A DNA stretch of 64,000 bases from Marinobacter sediminicola (GCF_031157525.1 NZ_JAVIXR010000001.1:62001-126000), one strand, 5' to 3'. Positions 16,591 through 26,713 are shown, counted from the first letter of the stretch. Notes: a model not told the origin generated them from the sequence alone. Made by a program: numbers and translations.

Positions 16591-17519
16591 CCGATTCTCC
16601 CTCCCGGCCCGAGTATGGATTTAAGGCTCACTGCAGGTGATTCATGGGTGGAAACCTTGGATGCCCATACGCCAGATAGCCGAAAGCACTCTTCAAGCCT
16701 GGCCTCGTGGTGAGTGATCTTTTTACGCCAGGCCTGCTGAAAGCTGCTATTGGATGCATCAAACCAGACCGGGCCTTCCGCACCGGCAACTGCAAAACGC
16801 CCGCTTTGGGGCAGTTCCAGATCCAGGGGGTCCACAACTCGCAAGGCGCTGACGCTATTATGGCGAACCAGGGCGCCGAGCAGTGCCGGGGTGCTGTCCG
16901 AGATGCCAAGGAAATCGCTGATCACGAAGATCCGGCTACCGGTATGGGCAACACGCCGGGCTTCCGCGAGCGCGGTATCGAGGGAGGTTTCTGATGCGGC
17001 GTTTTCTATGGATGTGTGCTGTTGGCTGGCGAGGGTGTCCAGCAATCCTAATACGGATTTTTTTCGCCGGGCCGGGCGTTGAACGTTCAAGGTGCTGCCA
17101 TTGAATACAATGCCGCCTACCTGATCACCCGCCATAAGTGCCAGCCAGGCAAGAATGGCCGCAAGCTGAGCGCAGCGCACCTGCTTGAAGGCTCCAGTGC
17201 TGGCGAAGAACAGAGTAGGGCCCAGGTCGCATATCAGTAGCACTGGCCGCTCCCGCTCTTCCTCGTACAGCTTGGTGTGAGGTGCCTGGCGACGGGCGGT
17301 TACACGCCAGTCAATACTGCGGATATCATCGCCCGGCTGGTAAAGCCGCACCTCCGAAAAGGCCATTCCACGACCACGCTGCGCCGAGCGCTGGAGCCCG
17401 GCCTGGCGCGCTCTTGCTGGGCGCGCTGAAGGCAGCTTCAAAGCCCGGGCATCTGCTTGCAGGCGAATAAGTGCCTGCAAGCTTACGCGGGTCGTTGCAT
17501 CACTGGCGCGTACATCCAT
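16587..17519 (-). CDS. DUF58 domain protein
   Basis: A 310-aa soluble protein with the DUF58 core motif FSEVRLYQPGDDIRSIDW near residues 54-71 followed by a VWA-like fold. DUF58 proteins nearly always accompany MoxR AAA+ ATPases and are thought to act with them in assembling or inserting metal into target complexes. It starts 8 bases after the moxR stop. No membrane segment was seen, unlike many longer DUF58 proteins. Confidence 0.88.
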   Translation of the reverse strand: MDVRASDATTRVSLQALIRLQADARALKLPSARPARARQAGLQRSAQRGRGMAFSEVRLYQPGDDIRSIDWRVTARRQAPHTKLYEEERERPVLLICDLGPTLFFASTGAFKQVRCAQLAAILAWLALMAGDQVGGIVFNGSTLNVQRPARRKKSVLGLLDTLASQQHTSIENAASETSLDTALAEARRVAHTGSRIFVISDFLGISDSTPALLGALVRHNSVSALRVVDPLDLELPQSGRFAVAGAEGPVWFDASNSSFQQAWRKKITHHEARLEECFRLSGVWASKVSTHESPAVSLKSILGPGGRIG

Positions 17520-17527
17520 GGCCAGCC

Positions 17528-18490
17528 TCAGGAGCTCACGGGCACGCGGTCAATCAGGCGCTGTATCACTGTGTCTGCCGTTACGCCTTCCGCCTCGGCT
17601 TCAAAGGTCAGCAGGATTCGGTGTCTGAGCACATCGAAGGCAACCGCCCGAATATCGTCCGGAGTTACATAATCCCTGCCGTTGAGCCACGCGATGGCAC
17701 GGGAGCAACGGTCGAGCGCAATGGTGCCTCGGGGGCTGGCGCCAAACGCCGTCCAGCGGCCAAGTTCCGGGTCCAGGACACCGGAATCTCTGGTGGCCAG
17801 CACCAGGGCAAGAAGGTACTGCTCAACCGATTCCGCCATATAGATGTCGGCAACCTCAGCCCGGGCTTCGAAAACCTGGTCTGCGGTCAGTCGAACTTCA
17901 GCGGCAGCTTGGCCCTGACGGTAGTCGTTTCTGGCCAGATGAAGAATGGCTTGCTCGGCCTGAGCTGATGGGTATCCGATCACCACGTGCATAAGGAACC
18001 GATCAAGCTGGGCTTCGGGCAGCGGGTAAGTGCCTTCCTGCTCGATGGGGTTCTGGGTTGCCATCACCATGAACAGGCGATCAAGGGGGAAGGTGCGCAT
18101 GCCCACACTGACCTGGCGCTCGCCCATGGCCTCAAGCAGAGCAGACTGAACCTTTGCCGGTGCCCGGTTGATTTCATCGGCCAGTACCAGGTTGTGGAAA
18201 ATCGGCCCGCGCTGGAATTCGAACAACCCGGTTTCTGCCCGGTAAATCTCGCTGCCGGTCACGTCAGACGGCAATAAGTCCGGGGTGAACTGTATGCGGT
18301 GAAAATCCCCCGTGAGATGGTCTGCAAGGGCTTTTATTGCAGTGGTTTTCGCCAGCCCCGGAGCGCCTTCTACCAGAAGGTGTCCATCCGCAAGCAATGC
18401 AATAAGAAGACGGTCAACCAGCTTTTCCTGACCTATGATCCTTTTGGCTAACTGTGCCCGTAGTTCACCGAACGTATGCTGTAACGACAT
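17528..18490 (-). CDS. moxR: MoxR-family AAA+ ATPase
   Basis: A 320-aa AAA+ ATPase. Walker A GAPGLAKT is at residues 42-49, Walker B LVLADEIN at 101-108, and sensor-1-like MATQNPIEQEGTYPLPEAQLD follows (ATQNP). MoxR proteins act as chaperone-like ATPases with VWA-domain partners. It is the promoter-proximal gene of the moxR-DUF58-DUF4381-batA-batB-batD set, divergent from the glutamate dehydrogenase gene across a 130-base gap. No clear Shine-Dalgarno sequence precedes the ATG. Confidence 0.93.
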   Translation of the reverse strand: MSLQHTFGELRAQLAKRIIGQEKLVDRLLIALLADGHLLVEGAPGLAKTTAIKALADHLTGDFHRIQFTPDLLPSDVTGSEIYRAETGLFEFQRGPIFHNLVLADEINRAPAKVQSALLEAMGERQVSVGMRTFPLDRLFMVMATQNPIEQEGTYPLPEAQLDRFLMHVVIGYPSAQAEQAILHLARNDYRQGQAAAEVRLTADQVFEARAEVADIYMAESVEQYLLALVLATRDSGVLDPELGRWTAFGASPRGTIALDRCSRAIAWLNGRDYVTPDDIRAVAFDVLRHRILLTFEAEAEGVTADTVIQRLIDRVPVSS

Positions 18491-18620
18491 AGGAAGTGAT
18501 TGCTCTCGTGCGTAAGTAGTTGCCGCAGTTTTGGTGTCTGTGCGGCAAAAATCAAGGGTTTGACTATGCTTATCTCACGATATCCCTATTACGTTTATTT
18601 CACACTATCTGAGGTCGCCC

Positions 18621-21600
18621 ATGAATGCGCTGACAGTGGCAAGCAAAGATCAGTTTTTCGAACTTTTGGCTGAGGAGTTTTCCAAGAAGCTTGCCAAAGC
18701 CGAAGCCAAGAAAATCAGCGAATTTGTAAAGCAACATTACGCCCATATTCCTCTGGACGAACTTCTTGAACGGCGTCTCTCAGATACCTACGGGGCAGCA
18801 ATGGCGGCCTGGCAGTTTATGCAGAAGCGTGGGGCCGAAGAAGCGCCAGTGGCAGTATTCAACCCGGATCTGGAAAGCGACGGCTGGCAGTCAACTCATA
18901 CCGTTGTGTTTATTTTGCACCCCAATATTCCGTTTCTGATTGATTCCCTGCGTATCGCGATTAACCAGCGGGAAATTGCGACTCACTCTATTCAGCACTC
19001 CATTCTTAATCTGGAGCGGGATAAGTCAGGAAACCTCGAAAACTTGCTGGCGACCAAGAAATCCGATTTGGGCTCTGCCTATGAGGCATTCATCGTTCTG
19101 GAAATTGCCCGGCACAACAATCCCGAGGATCTTAAAGATCTGGAGCAGGTTCTTCGGGCGGTTCTCCACGAAGTGAGTATCGCCGTCTCGGATTTCCCGG
19201 TGGTTACCGATAAGGTCAAGCAGATAATTAAAGAGCTTGATAGCACTACAGCAATCATTAGCAATGAGCAGAAGGAAGAAGCGCAAGCGTTCCTGAAATG
19301 GCTGGTAAGCGATCACTTTACTTTTCTTGGCTACGACGAGTATGACTTTGCCAAGGAAAAGTCAGGCATGGTGGTTCGCAGGATTGAAAATTCCGAGCTG
19401 GGAATCCTCCGTGTAAATAACGAGCGACCGGAACAGGTTCGTCTTAACGAACTGCCCCAGCGCACGCGCCACGAGATGACGCGGGCTGACGATATTTTCA
19501 TTTTCGCAAAATCTGCTCAGCGCTCACGTGTTCACCGCCCCGCCTATCCGGACTATATCGCCGTAAAGAAATTCAATAAAAAGGGGGAGGTGGTTGGCGA
19601 GCGCCGCTTCCTGGGCCTGTATACGTCTCGTGCTTATAACGAACGGCCAGATGAGATTCCGCTGCTCAAACGCAAATTTCAGAGTGTGATGACACGCTCC
19701 GGGTTCTTGAAGGCAGATTACGCAGGTAAAGAGCTTGAGCAGATTCTTACCCTTTATCCCCGGGACGAGCTGTTCCAGATTGCTGAAGATGAACTGCTGA
19801 TAGTGGCGAAGAATATCCTGTATATACAGGAGCGCCATCGCATTGAGCTATTTATGCGTGAAGATGTTTACGGACAGTTCGTTACCTGCCTTGCATTTTT
19901 CCCTCGGGATATTTACAACACCGAGCTTCGTTTGAAGGTGGAGCAGGTACTGCTTGACCAGCTTGGGGCTGAAGATATCGAGTTTGTGACGCATTTTTCC
20001 GAATCTGTGCTGGCTCGAGTGCAGTTCACCATCCGTGTTCCCCAGGTTGAAAATCGTAAATTGCCGCTGGCTGAAATCCGGGAGAAGGTCATTGAATTGG
20101 CTCAGTCCTGGCGAGATGGTTTGTCTGGTGCGCTCAGTGAAACCTTTGGGGAAGAGCAAGGTAATGAGCTGCATCGCCTGTGGGCGAATGGCTTTCCGGC
20201 AAGCTACACCGAGATGTTCTCGCCGCGTCGCGCCGCCATTGACCTTGAACATATAGCGGCAGCTTCTACCGGTAATGGCCTTACAATGAGTTTTTACCGG
20301 GCACTGGAAGAGGACGAAAGCACCTTGCACTTCAAGCTGTTTTATCCTGACCAGCCCCTGCCTTTATCCGACGTAATGCCCATTTTTGACAACCTGGGTT
20401 TCCGTGTTCTGGGTGAGCATCCGTTCGAAGTGACCGATCGGAACAATAAAACCGTGTGGATTCACGATTTCACCCTATATGCCCACGGTGGCAAGGCGGT
20501 GGATATCCACCGGATACGGCCCATCTTCGAGGAGTTGTTCCATCGGGTGTGGTACGGCGAAGCGGAGAGCGATGCCTTCAACCGTATGCTCATCACGTCT
20601 TACATGAGCTGGCGGGAAATTGCCCTGTTGCGCACCTATGCGCGTTATATGCGGCAGATCCGCTTTTCTAATAGTCAGACCTTTATTTCCAATACTTTGG
20701 TGAATCATGTTGAGCTCACACGGATTCTGCTGGAGTACTTTGAGGTGCGCTTCAACCCGGATCGCTTCCAGAGTGAGGTGAAGTGCCAGGCGGCTCAGCA
20801 GAAGCTGGAAATCGAATTCAATGCCGGGCTCGATGAGGTGGCTAACCTCAGTGAAGACCGTGTGCTCCGTCTTTATCTCGAATTGATGCAGGCTACGTTG
20901 CGCACCAACTACTACCAAGTGGACGAAGCTGGCCAGCCCAAGCCCTATATCAGTGTGAAATTTGATCCCTCCGGAATTTCAGACATGCCACTGCCGGTGC
21001 CTGTGTACGAGATATTTGTGTACTCGCCGCGTGTTGAGGGCGTTCACCTGCGTGGTGGCAAGGTTGCCCGGGGCGGATTGCGTTGGTCAGATCGTTTTGA
21101 AGATTACCGCACGGAAGTGCTTGGTCTGGTGAAGGCTCAGCAGGTAAAGAACGCAGTGATTGTGCCAGTGGGTGCCAAAGGTGGCTTTGTTGCCAAGCGC
21201 CTGCCCGATTCATCGGATCGTGAAGCGTTCCAAGCCGAAGGCGTTGCAGCCTATAAAACGTTTATCCGTGGCTTGCTCGATATTACCGACAATCTGATCG
21301 ATGCCAGGATCCAGCCACCGGAGCGGGTGGTCAGACACGATTCGGACGATCATTATCTGGTTGTTGCCGCTGACAAAGGCACTGCCACGTTCTCTGATAT
21401 TGCGAACGGCCTGGCAGCGGAATACAACTTCTGGATGGCCGATGCATTTGCCTCGGGCGGCAGCAATGGCTACGACCACAAGAAAATGGGCATCACGGCG
21501 CGGGGAGCCTGGGTGTCTGTGGAGCGTCACTTCCGTGAGCTGGGCATTAACCCGGCGGAGGATGAGTTTACCGCCATTGGCATTGGCGACATGGCCGGAG

Positions 21601-23492
21601 ACGTATTTGGTAATGGCATGTTGAACTCTGAGAAAACCCGTCTGGTGGCAGCGTTTAACCACATCCACATTTTCGTGGACCCGACACCCGATGCGGCCAA
21701 GAGCTACAAAGAGCGTAAGCGCCTGTTCGAGAAGCCCCGCTCAGCCTGGACGGATTACGATACAAAGCTGATCTCGAAAGGCGGTGGGGTATTTAATCGC
21801 AATGCGAAATCCATAGCGATTGGCCCGGAAATCAAGAAGCTGCTGGACATCAGTTCCGACCGTGTACCTCCGAACATGCTGATTTCGCACATCCTCAAGG
21901 CTCGGGTCGATTTACTCTGGGTTGGAGGGATTGGCACCTATGTTAAGGGCAGTGTCGAGTCCAACAGCGATGTGGGAGACAAGGGCAACGATGGCGTGCG
22001 CATCAATGGAGACGATGTGCGCTGCAAGATTATAGGTGAGGGCGGCAACCTGGGTATGACCCAGCTTGGGCGCATCGAATATGCGTTGAGTGGCGGGCGG
22101 TTGAATACAGACTTTATCGATAACTCGGGTGGAGTAGATTGCTCGGACCACGAAGTTAACATGAAGATCCTGCTCAACCGTGCGGTAGCAATGGGAGATC
22201 TTACCTTCAAACAGCGCAACGTCATGCTGGAAGAGATGACAGACGATGTAACAGCGCTGGTTCTCAAGAACAACTACCGGCAAACCCAGGCCATCAGTAT
22301 TGCCAACGAGGACGCAGCCACGCGCCTTGAGGAATACCGCAGGCTGATGAACACCTTTGAAAGCGAAGGCAAGCTGAACCGGAGCCTGGAGTTCCTGCCT
22401 GATGACGACACCCTGACTGAGCGCAAACTGAACAATAAAGGGCTGACCCGGCCAGAGCTGTCGGTTCTTATTTCCTATGTGAAAGGCGATCTGAAGCAGA
22501 CGTTGATCGACAGCAACTTGCCAGATAACCCGTTGCTTGCCCGTGAAATGTACAAAGTGTTCCCCAGGGATATGAACCAGAAGTTCTCCAAGGAACTGGG
22601 TGAACACCAGCTGCGTCGGGAGATTATTGCGACACAGATTGCCAACGATATGGTCAACCACATGGGCATCACGTTTGTGGAACGGTTGAACCAGTCTACC
22701 GGAGCAGATGCTGCGTCCATTGCGTTGGCATGGCTGATCACCCGGGATGTTTTCCGGATTGACAACTGGTGGGACAAGATTGAAGCGCTCGATTTCCACA
22801 TTCCGGCTCAGCTGCAGATGAAACTGATGCAGGATCTGATGCGCCTTATGCGCCGCTCTGTGCGCTGGTTGTTGCGTAATCGTCGCGCGGAATTGAGCAT
22901 TCAAAGCCACATGGAGCGCTTTGCCGACAGTGTTTGGGCGATCACGTCCGGCTTGCCGGAGTATCTGGGCGAGTATGCCAGCAGCGAGTGGGCAAAACGT
23001 AACGAAGCGCTCGTAGGTGAAGGGGTGCCGGCGGAACTGGCATCTGTGTTGTCTGGCACCAGTTACCTGTACTCATCCCTTGGCATTATCGAGGCTCAGG
23101 AAACCACTGGCATGCCGCTTAAAACCGTCGCCAACCTCTACTACGAGTTGGGCGACAGGCTCGACCTGAACTGGTTTGCCACGGCCATTGCAGGCCTCAA
23201 GCCTGGCTCTCATTGGCAGGCTCTGGCGAGGGAAAGCTTCCGGGAAGATCTGGATTGGCAGCAGCGGGCATTGACCATCGGAGTCCTTCGTCTGGCTGGA
23301 ACGCCGGAGGATGTGTCTGCTTCTGTAGACGCGTGGCTGCAGCGGCATGAGACGTTGATTGAGCGCTGGAAAAGCATGCTTCAGGAGCTCAAGGGCGTAA
23401 GGGAGCCCGAGTACGCGATGTTTTCTGTAGCACTGCGGGAATTGCTGGATCTGGCGCAGAGTACGCTGCACCAATCACAAGGCGAGAGCTAG
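18621..23492 (+). CDS. gdhB: NAD-specific glutamate dehydrogenase, 180-kDa class
   Basis: A 1623-aa protein, the usual length of the large GDH-180 class. It converts glutamate to 2-oxoglutarate and ammonia with NAD+, a catabolic route. The N-terminal half holds ACT-like regulatory regions; the catalytic segment includes GGLRWSDRFEDYRTEVLGLV, beginning near residue 818, and VPVGAKGGFV. Later IGIGDMAGDVFGNGML and IGEGGNLGMTQ mark the nucleotide-binding part. GAGGT precedes the ATG. A -35-like TTGACT (18560-18565) lies in the gap but no convincing -10 at the right distance. Long ORFs on the opposite strand inside this gene are shadows. Confidence 0.96.
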   Translation: MNALTVASKDQFFELLAEEFSKKLAKAEAKKISEFVKQHYAHIPLDELLERRLSDTYGAAMAAWQFMQKRGAEEAPVAVFNPDLESDGWQSTHTVVFILHPNIPFLIDSLRIAINQREIATHSIQHSILNLERDKSGNLENLLATKKSDLGSAYEAFIVLEIARHNNPEDLKDLEQVLRAVLHEVSIAVSDFPVVTDKVKQIIKELDSTTAIISNEQKEEAQAFLKWLVSDHFTFLGYDEYDFAKEKSGMVVRRIENSELGILRVNNERPEQVRLNELPQRTRHEMTRADDIFIFAKSAQRSRVHRPAYPDYIAVKKFNKKGEVVGERRFLGLYTSRAYNERPDEIPLLKRKFQSVMTRSGFLKADYAGKELEQILTLYPRDELFQIAEDELLIVAKNILYIQERHRIELFMREDVYGQFVTCLAFFPRDIYNTELRLKVEQVLLDQLGAEDIEFVTHFSESVLARVQFTIRVPQVENRKLPLAEIREKVIELAQSWRDGLSGALSETFGEEQGNELHRLWANGFPASYTEMFSPRRAAIDLEHIAAASTGNGLTMSFYRALEEDESTLHFKLFYPDQPLPLSDVMPIFDNLGFRVLGEHPFEVTDRNNKTVWIHDFTLYAHGGKAVDIHRIRPIFEELFHRVWYGEAESDAFNRMLITSYMSWREIALLRTYARYMRQIRFSNSQTFISNTLVNHVELTRILLEYFEVRFNPDRFQSEVKCQAAQQKLEIEFNAGLDEVANLSEDRVLRLYLELMQATLRTNYYQVDEAGQPKPYISVKFDPSGISDMPLPVPVYEIFVYSPRVEGVHLRGGKVARGGLRWSDRFEDYRTEVLGLVKAQQVKNAVIVPVGAKGGFVAKRLPDSSDREAFQAEGVAAYKTFIRGLLDITDNLIDARIQPPERVVRHDSDDHYLVVAADKGTATFSDIANGLAAEYNFWMADAFASGGSNGYDHKKMGITARGAWVSVERHFRELGINPAEDEFTAIGIGDMAGDVFGNGMLNSEKTRLVAAFNHIHIFVDPTPDAAKSYKERKRLFEKPRSAWTDYDTKLISKGGGVFNRNAKSIAIGPEIKKLLDISSDRVPPNMLISHILKARVDLLWVGGIGTYVKGSVESNSDVGDKGNDGVRINGDDVRCKIIGEGGNLGMTQLGRIEYALSGGRLNTDFIDNSGGVDCSDHEVNMKILLNRAVAMGDLTFKQRNVMLEEMTDDVTALVLKNNYRQTQAISIANEDAATRLEEYRRLMNTFESEGKLNRSLEFLPDDDTLTERKLNNKGLTRPELSVLISYVKGDLKQTLIDSNLPDNPLLAREMYKVFPRDMNQKFSKELGEHQLRREIIATQIANDMVNHMGITFVERLNQSTGADAASIALAWLITRDVFRIDNWWDKIEALDFHIPAQLQMKLMQDLMRLMRRSVRWLLRNRRAELSIQSHMERFADSVWAITSGLPEYLGEYASSEWAKRNEALVGEGVPAELASVLSGTSYLYSSLGIIEAQETTGMPLKTVANLYYELGDRLDLNWFATAIAGLKPGSHWQALARESFREDLDWQQRALTIGVLRLAGTPEDVSASVDAWLQRHETLIERWKSMLQELKGVREPEYAMFSVALRELLDLAQSTLHQSQGES

Positions 23493-23543
23493 CTCGAAAG
23501 GCTGTTAAACATGACTCAAATAAACTGAGTGTTGCGTTGAAGC

Positions 23544-23577
23544 CGTGATTCCCGTTCAATCACCATCGGGAATCACG
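23544..23577 (+). promoter_or_regulatory. 11-bp perfect hairpin in the leader of the carbonic anhydrase gene
   Basis: CGTGATTCCCG (23544-23554) pairs perfectly with CGGGAATCACG (23567-23577) over a 12-base loop. It ends just before the CGGAG ribosome site of the next gene and 15 bases before its ATG. No T-tract follows, so it is not a normal intrinsic terminator; it could be a gdhB 3' end, an operator dyad, or a translational control hairpin. Confidence 0.5.
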
Positions 23578-23592
23578 AAACGGAGTCTGTTA

Positions 23593-24273
23593 ATGGGTCA
23601 ACTTGACCATCTTCTTGAAAAAAACCGGGCTTGGGCTGACGCTATCAGAGCCGATGATCCGCAGTTTTTTCATCGCTTGTCGAATCAGCAGGCCCCTGAG
23701 TATCTCTGGATTGGTTGCGCCGATAGTCGAGTGCCTGCCAACCAGATAGTGGACATGCCACCGGGCGAGCTTTTTGTGCATCGGAATGTTGCTAACGTCG
23801 TCGTTCATACCGATTTCAACTGTCTGTCAGTGTTGCAGTTCGCCGTCGAGGTGTTGAAGGTCAAGCACGTGCTTGTGGTCGGCCATTACGGCTGCGGCGG
23901 CATCAAAACAGCTCTACGCAATGAGGGTTTTGGTCTCATCAGTAACTGGTTGAGGCATGTGCAGGATGTTCGGGATCGTCATCAGTCTGTACTCAATGCC
24001 TGTAGCAACGAGAATGACCGGGCTGATCGGCTGTGTGAGCTGAATGTGATTGAGCAGGTAGGACATGTGTGTCAGAACAGCATTGTTCAGGAAGCCTGGA
24101 AGCGCGGTCAGCGGCTGAACGTTCACGGCTTCGTATATGATCTGGCAGACGGCATACTCCGGGATATGGGTTTATCTGTTTCCGGTGCTAAAGACTGGGA
24201 GCAGATCAAGCAGAACAGTCTGGACGAGTTGGTCTTGCGCCCTGTGCGCTCTGGCCGACAGAAACAAGTCTAG
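23593..24273 (+). CDS. can: Beta-class carbonic anhydrase
   Basis: A 226-aa zinc enzyme interconverting CO2 and bicarbonate in the cytoplasm. Zinc ligands are Cys42 and Asp44 in CADSR with Arg46, and His98 and Cys101 in HYGCGG. Length and motifs match E. coli Can. ATG 23593 with CGGAG before it was chosen; the frame opens 48 bases further up but that part lies in a hairpin. The gene stands alone between gdhB and rsmC; supply of bicarbonate for anabolic carboxylation is the usual role. Confidence 0.95.
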   Translation: MGQLDHLLEKNRAWADAIRADDPQFFHRLSNQQAPEYLWIGCADSRVPANQIVDMPPGELFVHRNVANVVVHTDFNCLSVLQFAVEVLKVKHVLVVGHYGCGGIKTALRNEGFGLISNWLRHVQDVRDRHQSVLNACSNENDRADRLCELNVIEQVGHVCQNSIVQEAWKRGQRLNVHGFVYDLADGILRDMGLSVSGAKDWEQIKQNSLDELVLRPVRSGRQKQV

Positions 24274-24303
24274 TATTCACCGCAAAACGGCATCATCCAC
24301 TCC

Positions 24304-25368
24304 ATGCAAAGTATAACCGGCTCCGGCTTACCTAATTCCCATCAGGCGCTGCTCAAAAACCAGCACCTGTTGTCCGGCCGGCTGGCCCTGCTGGGCGTTT
24401 CATCAGCACACTTGCTGCCAGCGCTCCCTTTTAATGGCCTTGCCATGAGCGAGCACGCGGGCGTTTTTAGCGCGCTGGAGCGCCATGATGGCTGGCAAGC
24501 TGCCTTTGGTTATGACGATCCGGTGCTGGCTGACAACAGCTATGACAGCATAGTGGTGTTTTTGCCAAAAGCCCGTGCCGAGTTGGAAATGCGCCTGGCG
24601 TTGGCCCGTTCTCTGGCGGCAGGCAATGCACGATTGATACTGGTCGGCGAGAAAAAAGAAGGCATAGCGGGTGCCATCAAACAGCTCAAAGCGGTTGCGC
24701 CCCAGGCATCAAAGGCAGACAGCGCACGCCATTGTCAGGTCTGGTGTGCAGAATCGGTTGAGCCGGTTCCCGAATTTCGCGCTCAGGACTGGTTGAGCTG
24801 GAGCACCGTTGAATGTTCAGGAATCTCCATTGAGGTGGCCGGATTACCCGGGATATTCAGTCAGGATGGCCTCGACAACGGAACCCGCATGCTGCTGGAA
24901 ACTCTGGCAGAACAGCCAGTGCGGGCAGACAGGCTGCTCGATTTTGCCTGTGGTGCAGGTGTTATTGGTGCCTGGATTCAAGCCTGGCAGGCCGCGAGGC
25001 AAGTTCCGGTTGCCAGTATCGATGGCGTGGATGTCCAATCGCAGGCAGTTATCTGTGCAAGGGAAACCTACCAGCGCAACCGCTCCGATGGCACCATTTT
25101 CGCCTCTGATGGCCTGGCCGGGATTGACGGCCTCTGGCCCGGGGTAATCAGTAACCCTCCCTTCCATACCGGTGTAAAAACCGACACCTCCATGACAGAG
25201 CAGTTTCTTCAGGATGTGAAGCGGCATTTGCAGCCGGGTGGTGAATTGCGGTTGGTGGCCAACAGTTTTCTGCCCTACGAAGCGTTGATCAAGCGGCACA
25301 TAGGTCGAGTTGAGCGCCTGCGTGAAGATGGGCGCTTCACTGTTTACCGTGCTTTCCGGGGGCAATAA
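24304..25368 (+). CDS. rsmC: 16S rRNA guanine-N2 methyltransferase RsmC type
   Basis: A 354-aa protein with duplicated methyltransferase-like domains: a degenerate N-terminal half and a C-terminal Rossmann domain with the SAM-binding [14 protein letters not shown] and the catalytic NPPFHTG beginning at residue 284. The C-terminal [20 protein letters not shown] and the FTVYRA ending closely follow RsmC, which methylates G1207 of 16S rRNA. RlmG, the 23S counterpart, is encoded by the next gene. The ribosome site is weak. Confidence 0.82.
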   Translation: MQSITGSGLPNSHQALLKNQHLLSGRLALLGVSSAHLLPALPFNGLAMSEHAGVFSALERHDGWQAAFGYDDPVLADNSYDSIVVFLPKARAELEMRLALARSLAAGNARLILVGEKKEGIAGAIKQLKAVAPQASKADSARHCQVWCAESVEPVPEFRAQDWLSWSTVECSGISIEVAGLPGIFSQDGLDNGTRMLLETLAEQPVRADRLLDFACGAGVIGAWIQAWQAARQVPVASIDGVDVQSQAVICARETYQRNRSDGTIFASDGLAGIDGLWPGVISNPPFHTGVKTDTSMTEQFLQDVKRHLQPGGELRLVANSFLPYEALIKRHIGRVERLREDGRFTVYRAFRGQ

Positions 25369-25446
25369 CGAAAAAAGCCCCTGGGGTGAGGGGCAAAGGG
25401 TTCGCTTCCCAAAAAATGGAGCTAACCGAGAATGTGTTTAAGACAA

Positions 25447-25469
25447 ACCCTCGTGCTGAGGGTCTTCTT
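25447..25469 (+). terminator. Probable terminator after rsmC
   Basis: ACCCTC (25447-25452) pairs with GAGGGT (25458-25463) over a GTGCT loop and is followed by the pyrimidine-rich CTTCTT. The stem is short and the T-tract interrupted, so strength is uncertain. A second hairpin just upstream (GCCCC 25377-25381 with GGGGC 25390-25394) has an A-run on its left and would favour leftward termination. Confidence 0.4.
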
Positions 25470-25550
25470 AAAAGTGAACAAAATAAACAATAGGGTTATT
25501 TTCTAGAGTAATCAGCCTAAAATGGCGTGTTTTACACGAATCCCCTCTGG

Positions 25551-26702
25551 ATGCCTGATATGACAACCGCAGTGCTGGACTTTCCTGGTGGTAGCCTGAC
25601 CCTCAGCCGCCCTGGCACGGATGATCCGAGCCTGCGAGCCTGGAGCTCTGCTGACGAATTGCTGCTACAGGAGGCGTTTGGGCGTTTGGCCATTGCGCCT
25701 GATTCGCGGGTGTTGGTTATTGATGATCAATACGGTGCCTTGACGTTAGGTTTGTCTCCATTCTCTCCGGATTCGGTAGCTGATAGCGCTCAACTTCGCT
25801 CTGCATTGGCGTTGAATGCAGCCCTGAACCCCGATTGTACTGTTCCAGAGCAGGTGTTCAGCTGGATGCAGCCACCCGTTGATACCTATGATCTGATTCT
25901 GCTGAAGATTCCCCGTGAAGCCGACTATCTGGATTGGCTGCTGCGTTGGGCCAATGGTGCGCTTAAGCAACACGGGGTCATACTGGCGGCAGGAATGATC
26001 AAGCATCTTCCTGATCGCAGTGTGGATGTTTTTGCCAGAACGGTGAATGTTGAGAAGGTAGGCAGGGCGGTAAAGAAAGCTCGGCTGATTACCTGTAGCG
26101 AAGGCGAGGTCAGGCTGGATAATTGGCATGGCACCTGGAAAGGCTATGAGCTGGAAGCGCAGAGTGTTCGCGTCGATGCCATGCCAGCGGTATTTGCTCG
26201 GGAGAAGCTGGATATAGGCACTCGGCTGATGCTGCCCCATCTGAAGCCCGCTCTTGAATCCTGCCCGCCGGGTGCCCGTGTACTGGATCTTGCGTGCGGG
26301 AATGGCATTCTTGGGCTGAGTGTGTTGGCGGGCCGGGCAGATATTGAAATGACCTTCAGTGACGTATCCAGCCAAGCTGTCATGAGTGCTCGCTGTAACG
26401 TAAGCACTGCCTTTCCGGATGCCAAGACGACATTCCTGCACGCAGATGGCGTTGCCGGCGATCGGGGTTCATTTGATCGCATTCTGCTGAATCCGCCCTT
26501 TCATGAAGGCGGTGTGGTGGGAGACCATATCGCCTTGAGGTTGTTTGAGCAGGCGGCGCAGAACCTGTCTGATACTGGCCGTTTGGTCATCGTAGGAAAT
26601 CGGCACTTGGGATATCACAAAAGCCTGCGCCGATACTTTCCCCAAGTGCGTCAGCTCGACGCTAACCCCAAATTTGTTGTCTTCGAAGCCTGCCGCGGCT
26701 GA
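25551..26702 (+). CDS. rlmG: 23S rRNA guanine-N2 methyltransferase RlmG type
   Basis: A 383-aa two-domain methyltransferase of the same family as the preceding gene. The SAM-binding VLDLACGNGILGLSV and catalytic NPPFHEG (residue 314) are clear, and the C-terminal LVIVGNRHLGYHKSLRRYF with NPKFVVFEA matches RlmG, which methylates G1835 of 23S rRNA. Starts at ATG 25551 or ATG 25560 are both possible; a GTG at 25527 was rejected. It converges on riboflavin synthase with 11 bases between the genes. Confidence 0.82.
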   Translation: MPDMTTAVLDFPGGSLTLSRPGTDDPSLRAWSSADELLLQEAFGRLAIAPDSRVLVIDDQYGALTLGLSPFSPDSVADSAQLRSALALNAALNPDCTVPEQVFSWMQPPVDTYDLILLKIPREADYLDWLLRWANGALKQHGVILAAGMIKHLPDRSVDVFARTVNVEKVGRAVKKARLITCSEGEVRLDNWHGTWKGYELEAQSVRVDAMPAVFAREKLDIGTRLMLPHLKPALESCPPGARVLDLACGNGILGLSVLAGRADIEMTFSDVSSQAVMSARCNVSTAFPDAKTTFLHADGVAGDRGSFDRILLNPPFHEGGVVGDHIALRLFEQAAQNLSDTGRLVIVGNRHLGYHKSLRRYFPQVRQLDANPKFVVFEACRG

Positions 26703-26713
26703 GCGACGGGTTT

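Noticed and set aside
19816..19831. Perfect 16-base palindrome TCCTGTATATACAGGA, LexA-like at first sight.
   Set aside because: Spacing between CTGT and ACAG is four bases, not eight, and it lies deep inside the gdhB coding region.
21912..22910. Long minus-strand open frame (332 codons) inside gdhB.
   Set aside because: Antisense shadow of a well-conserved coding region; no protein-family features.
25377..25394. GCCCC/GGGGC hairpin right after rsmC with an A-run on its left.
   Set aside because: For rightward transcription there is no T-tract; it would only suit leftward transcripts, and no minus-strand gene needs it.
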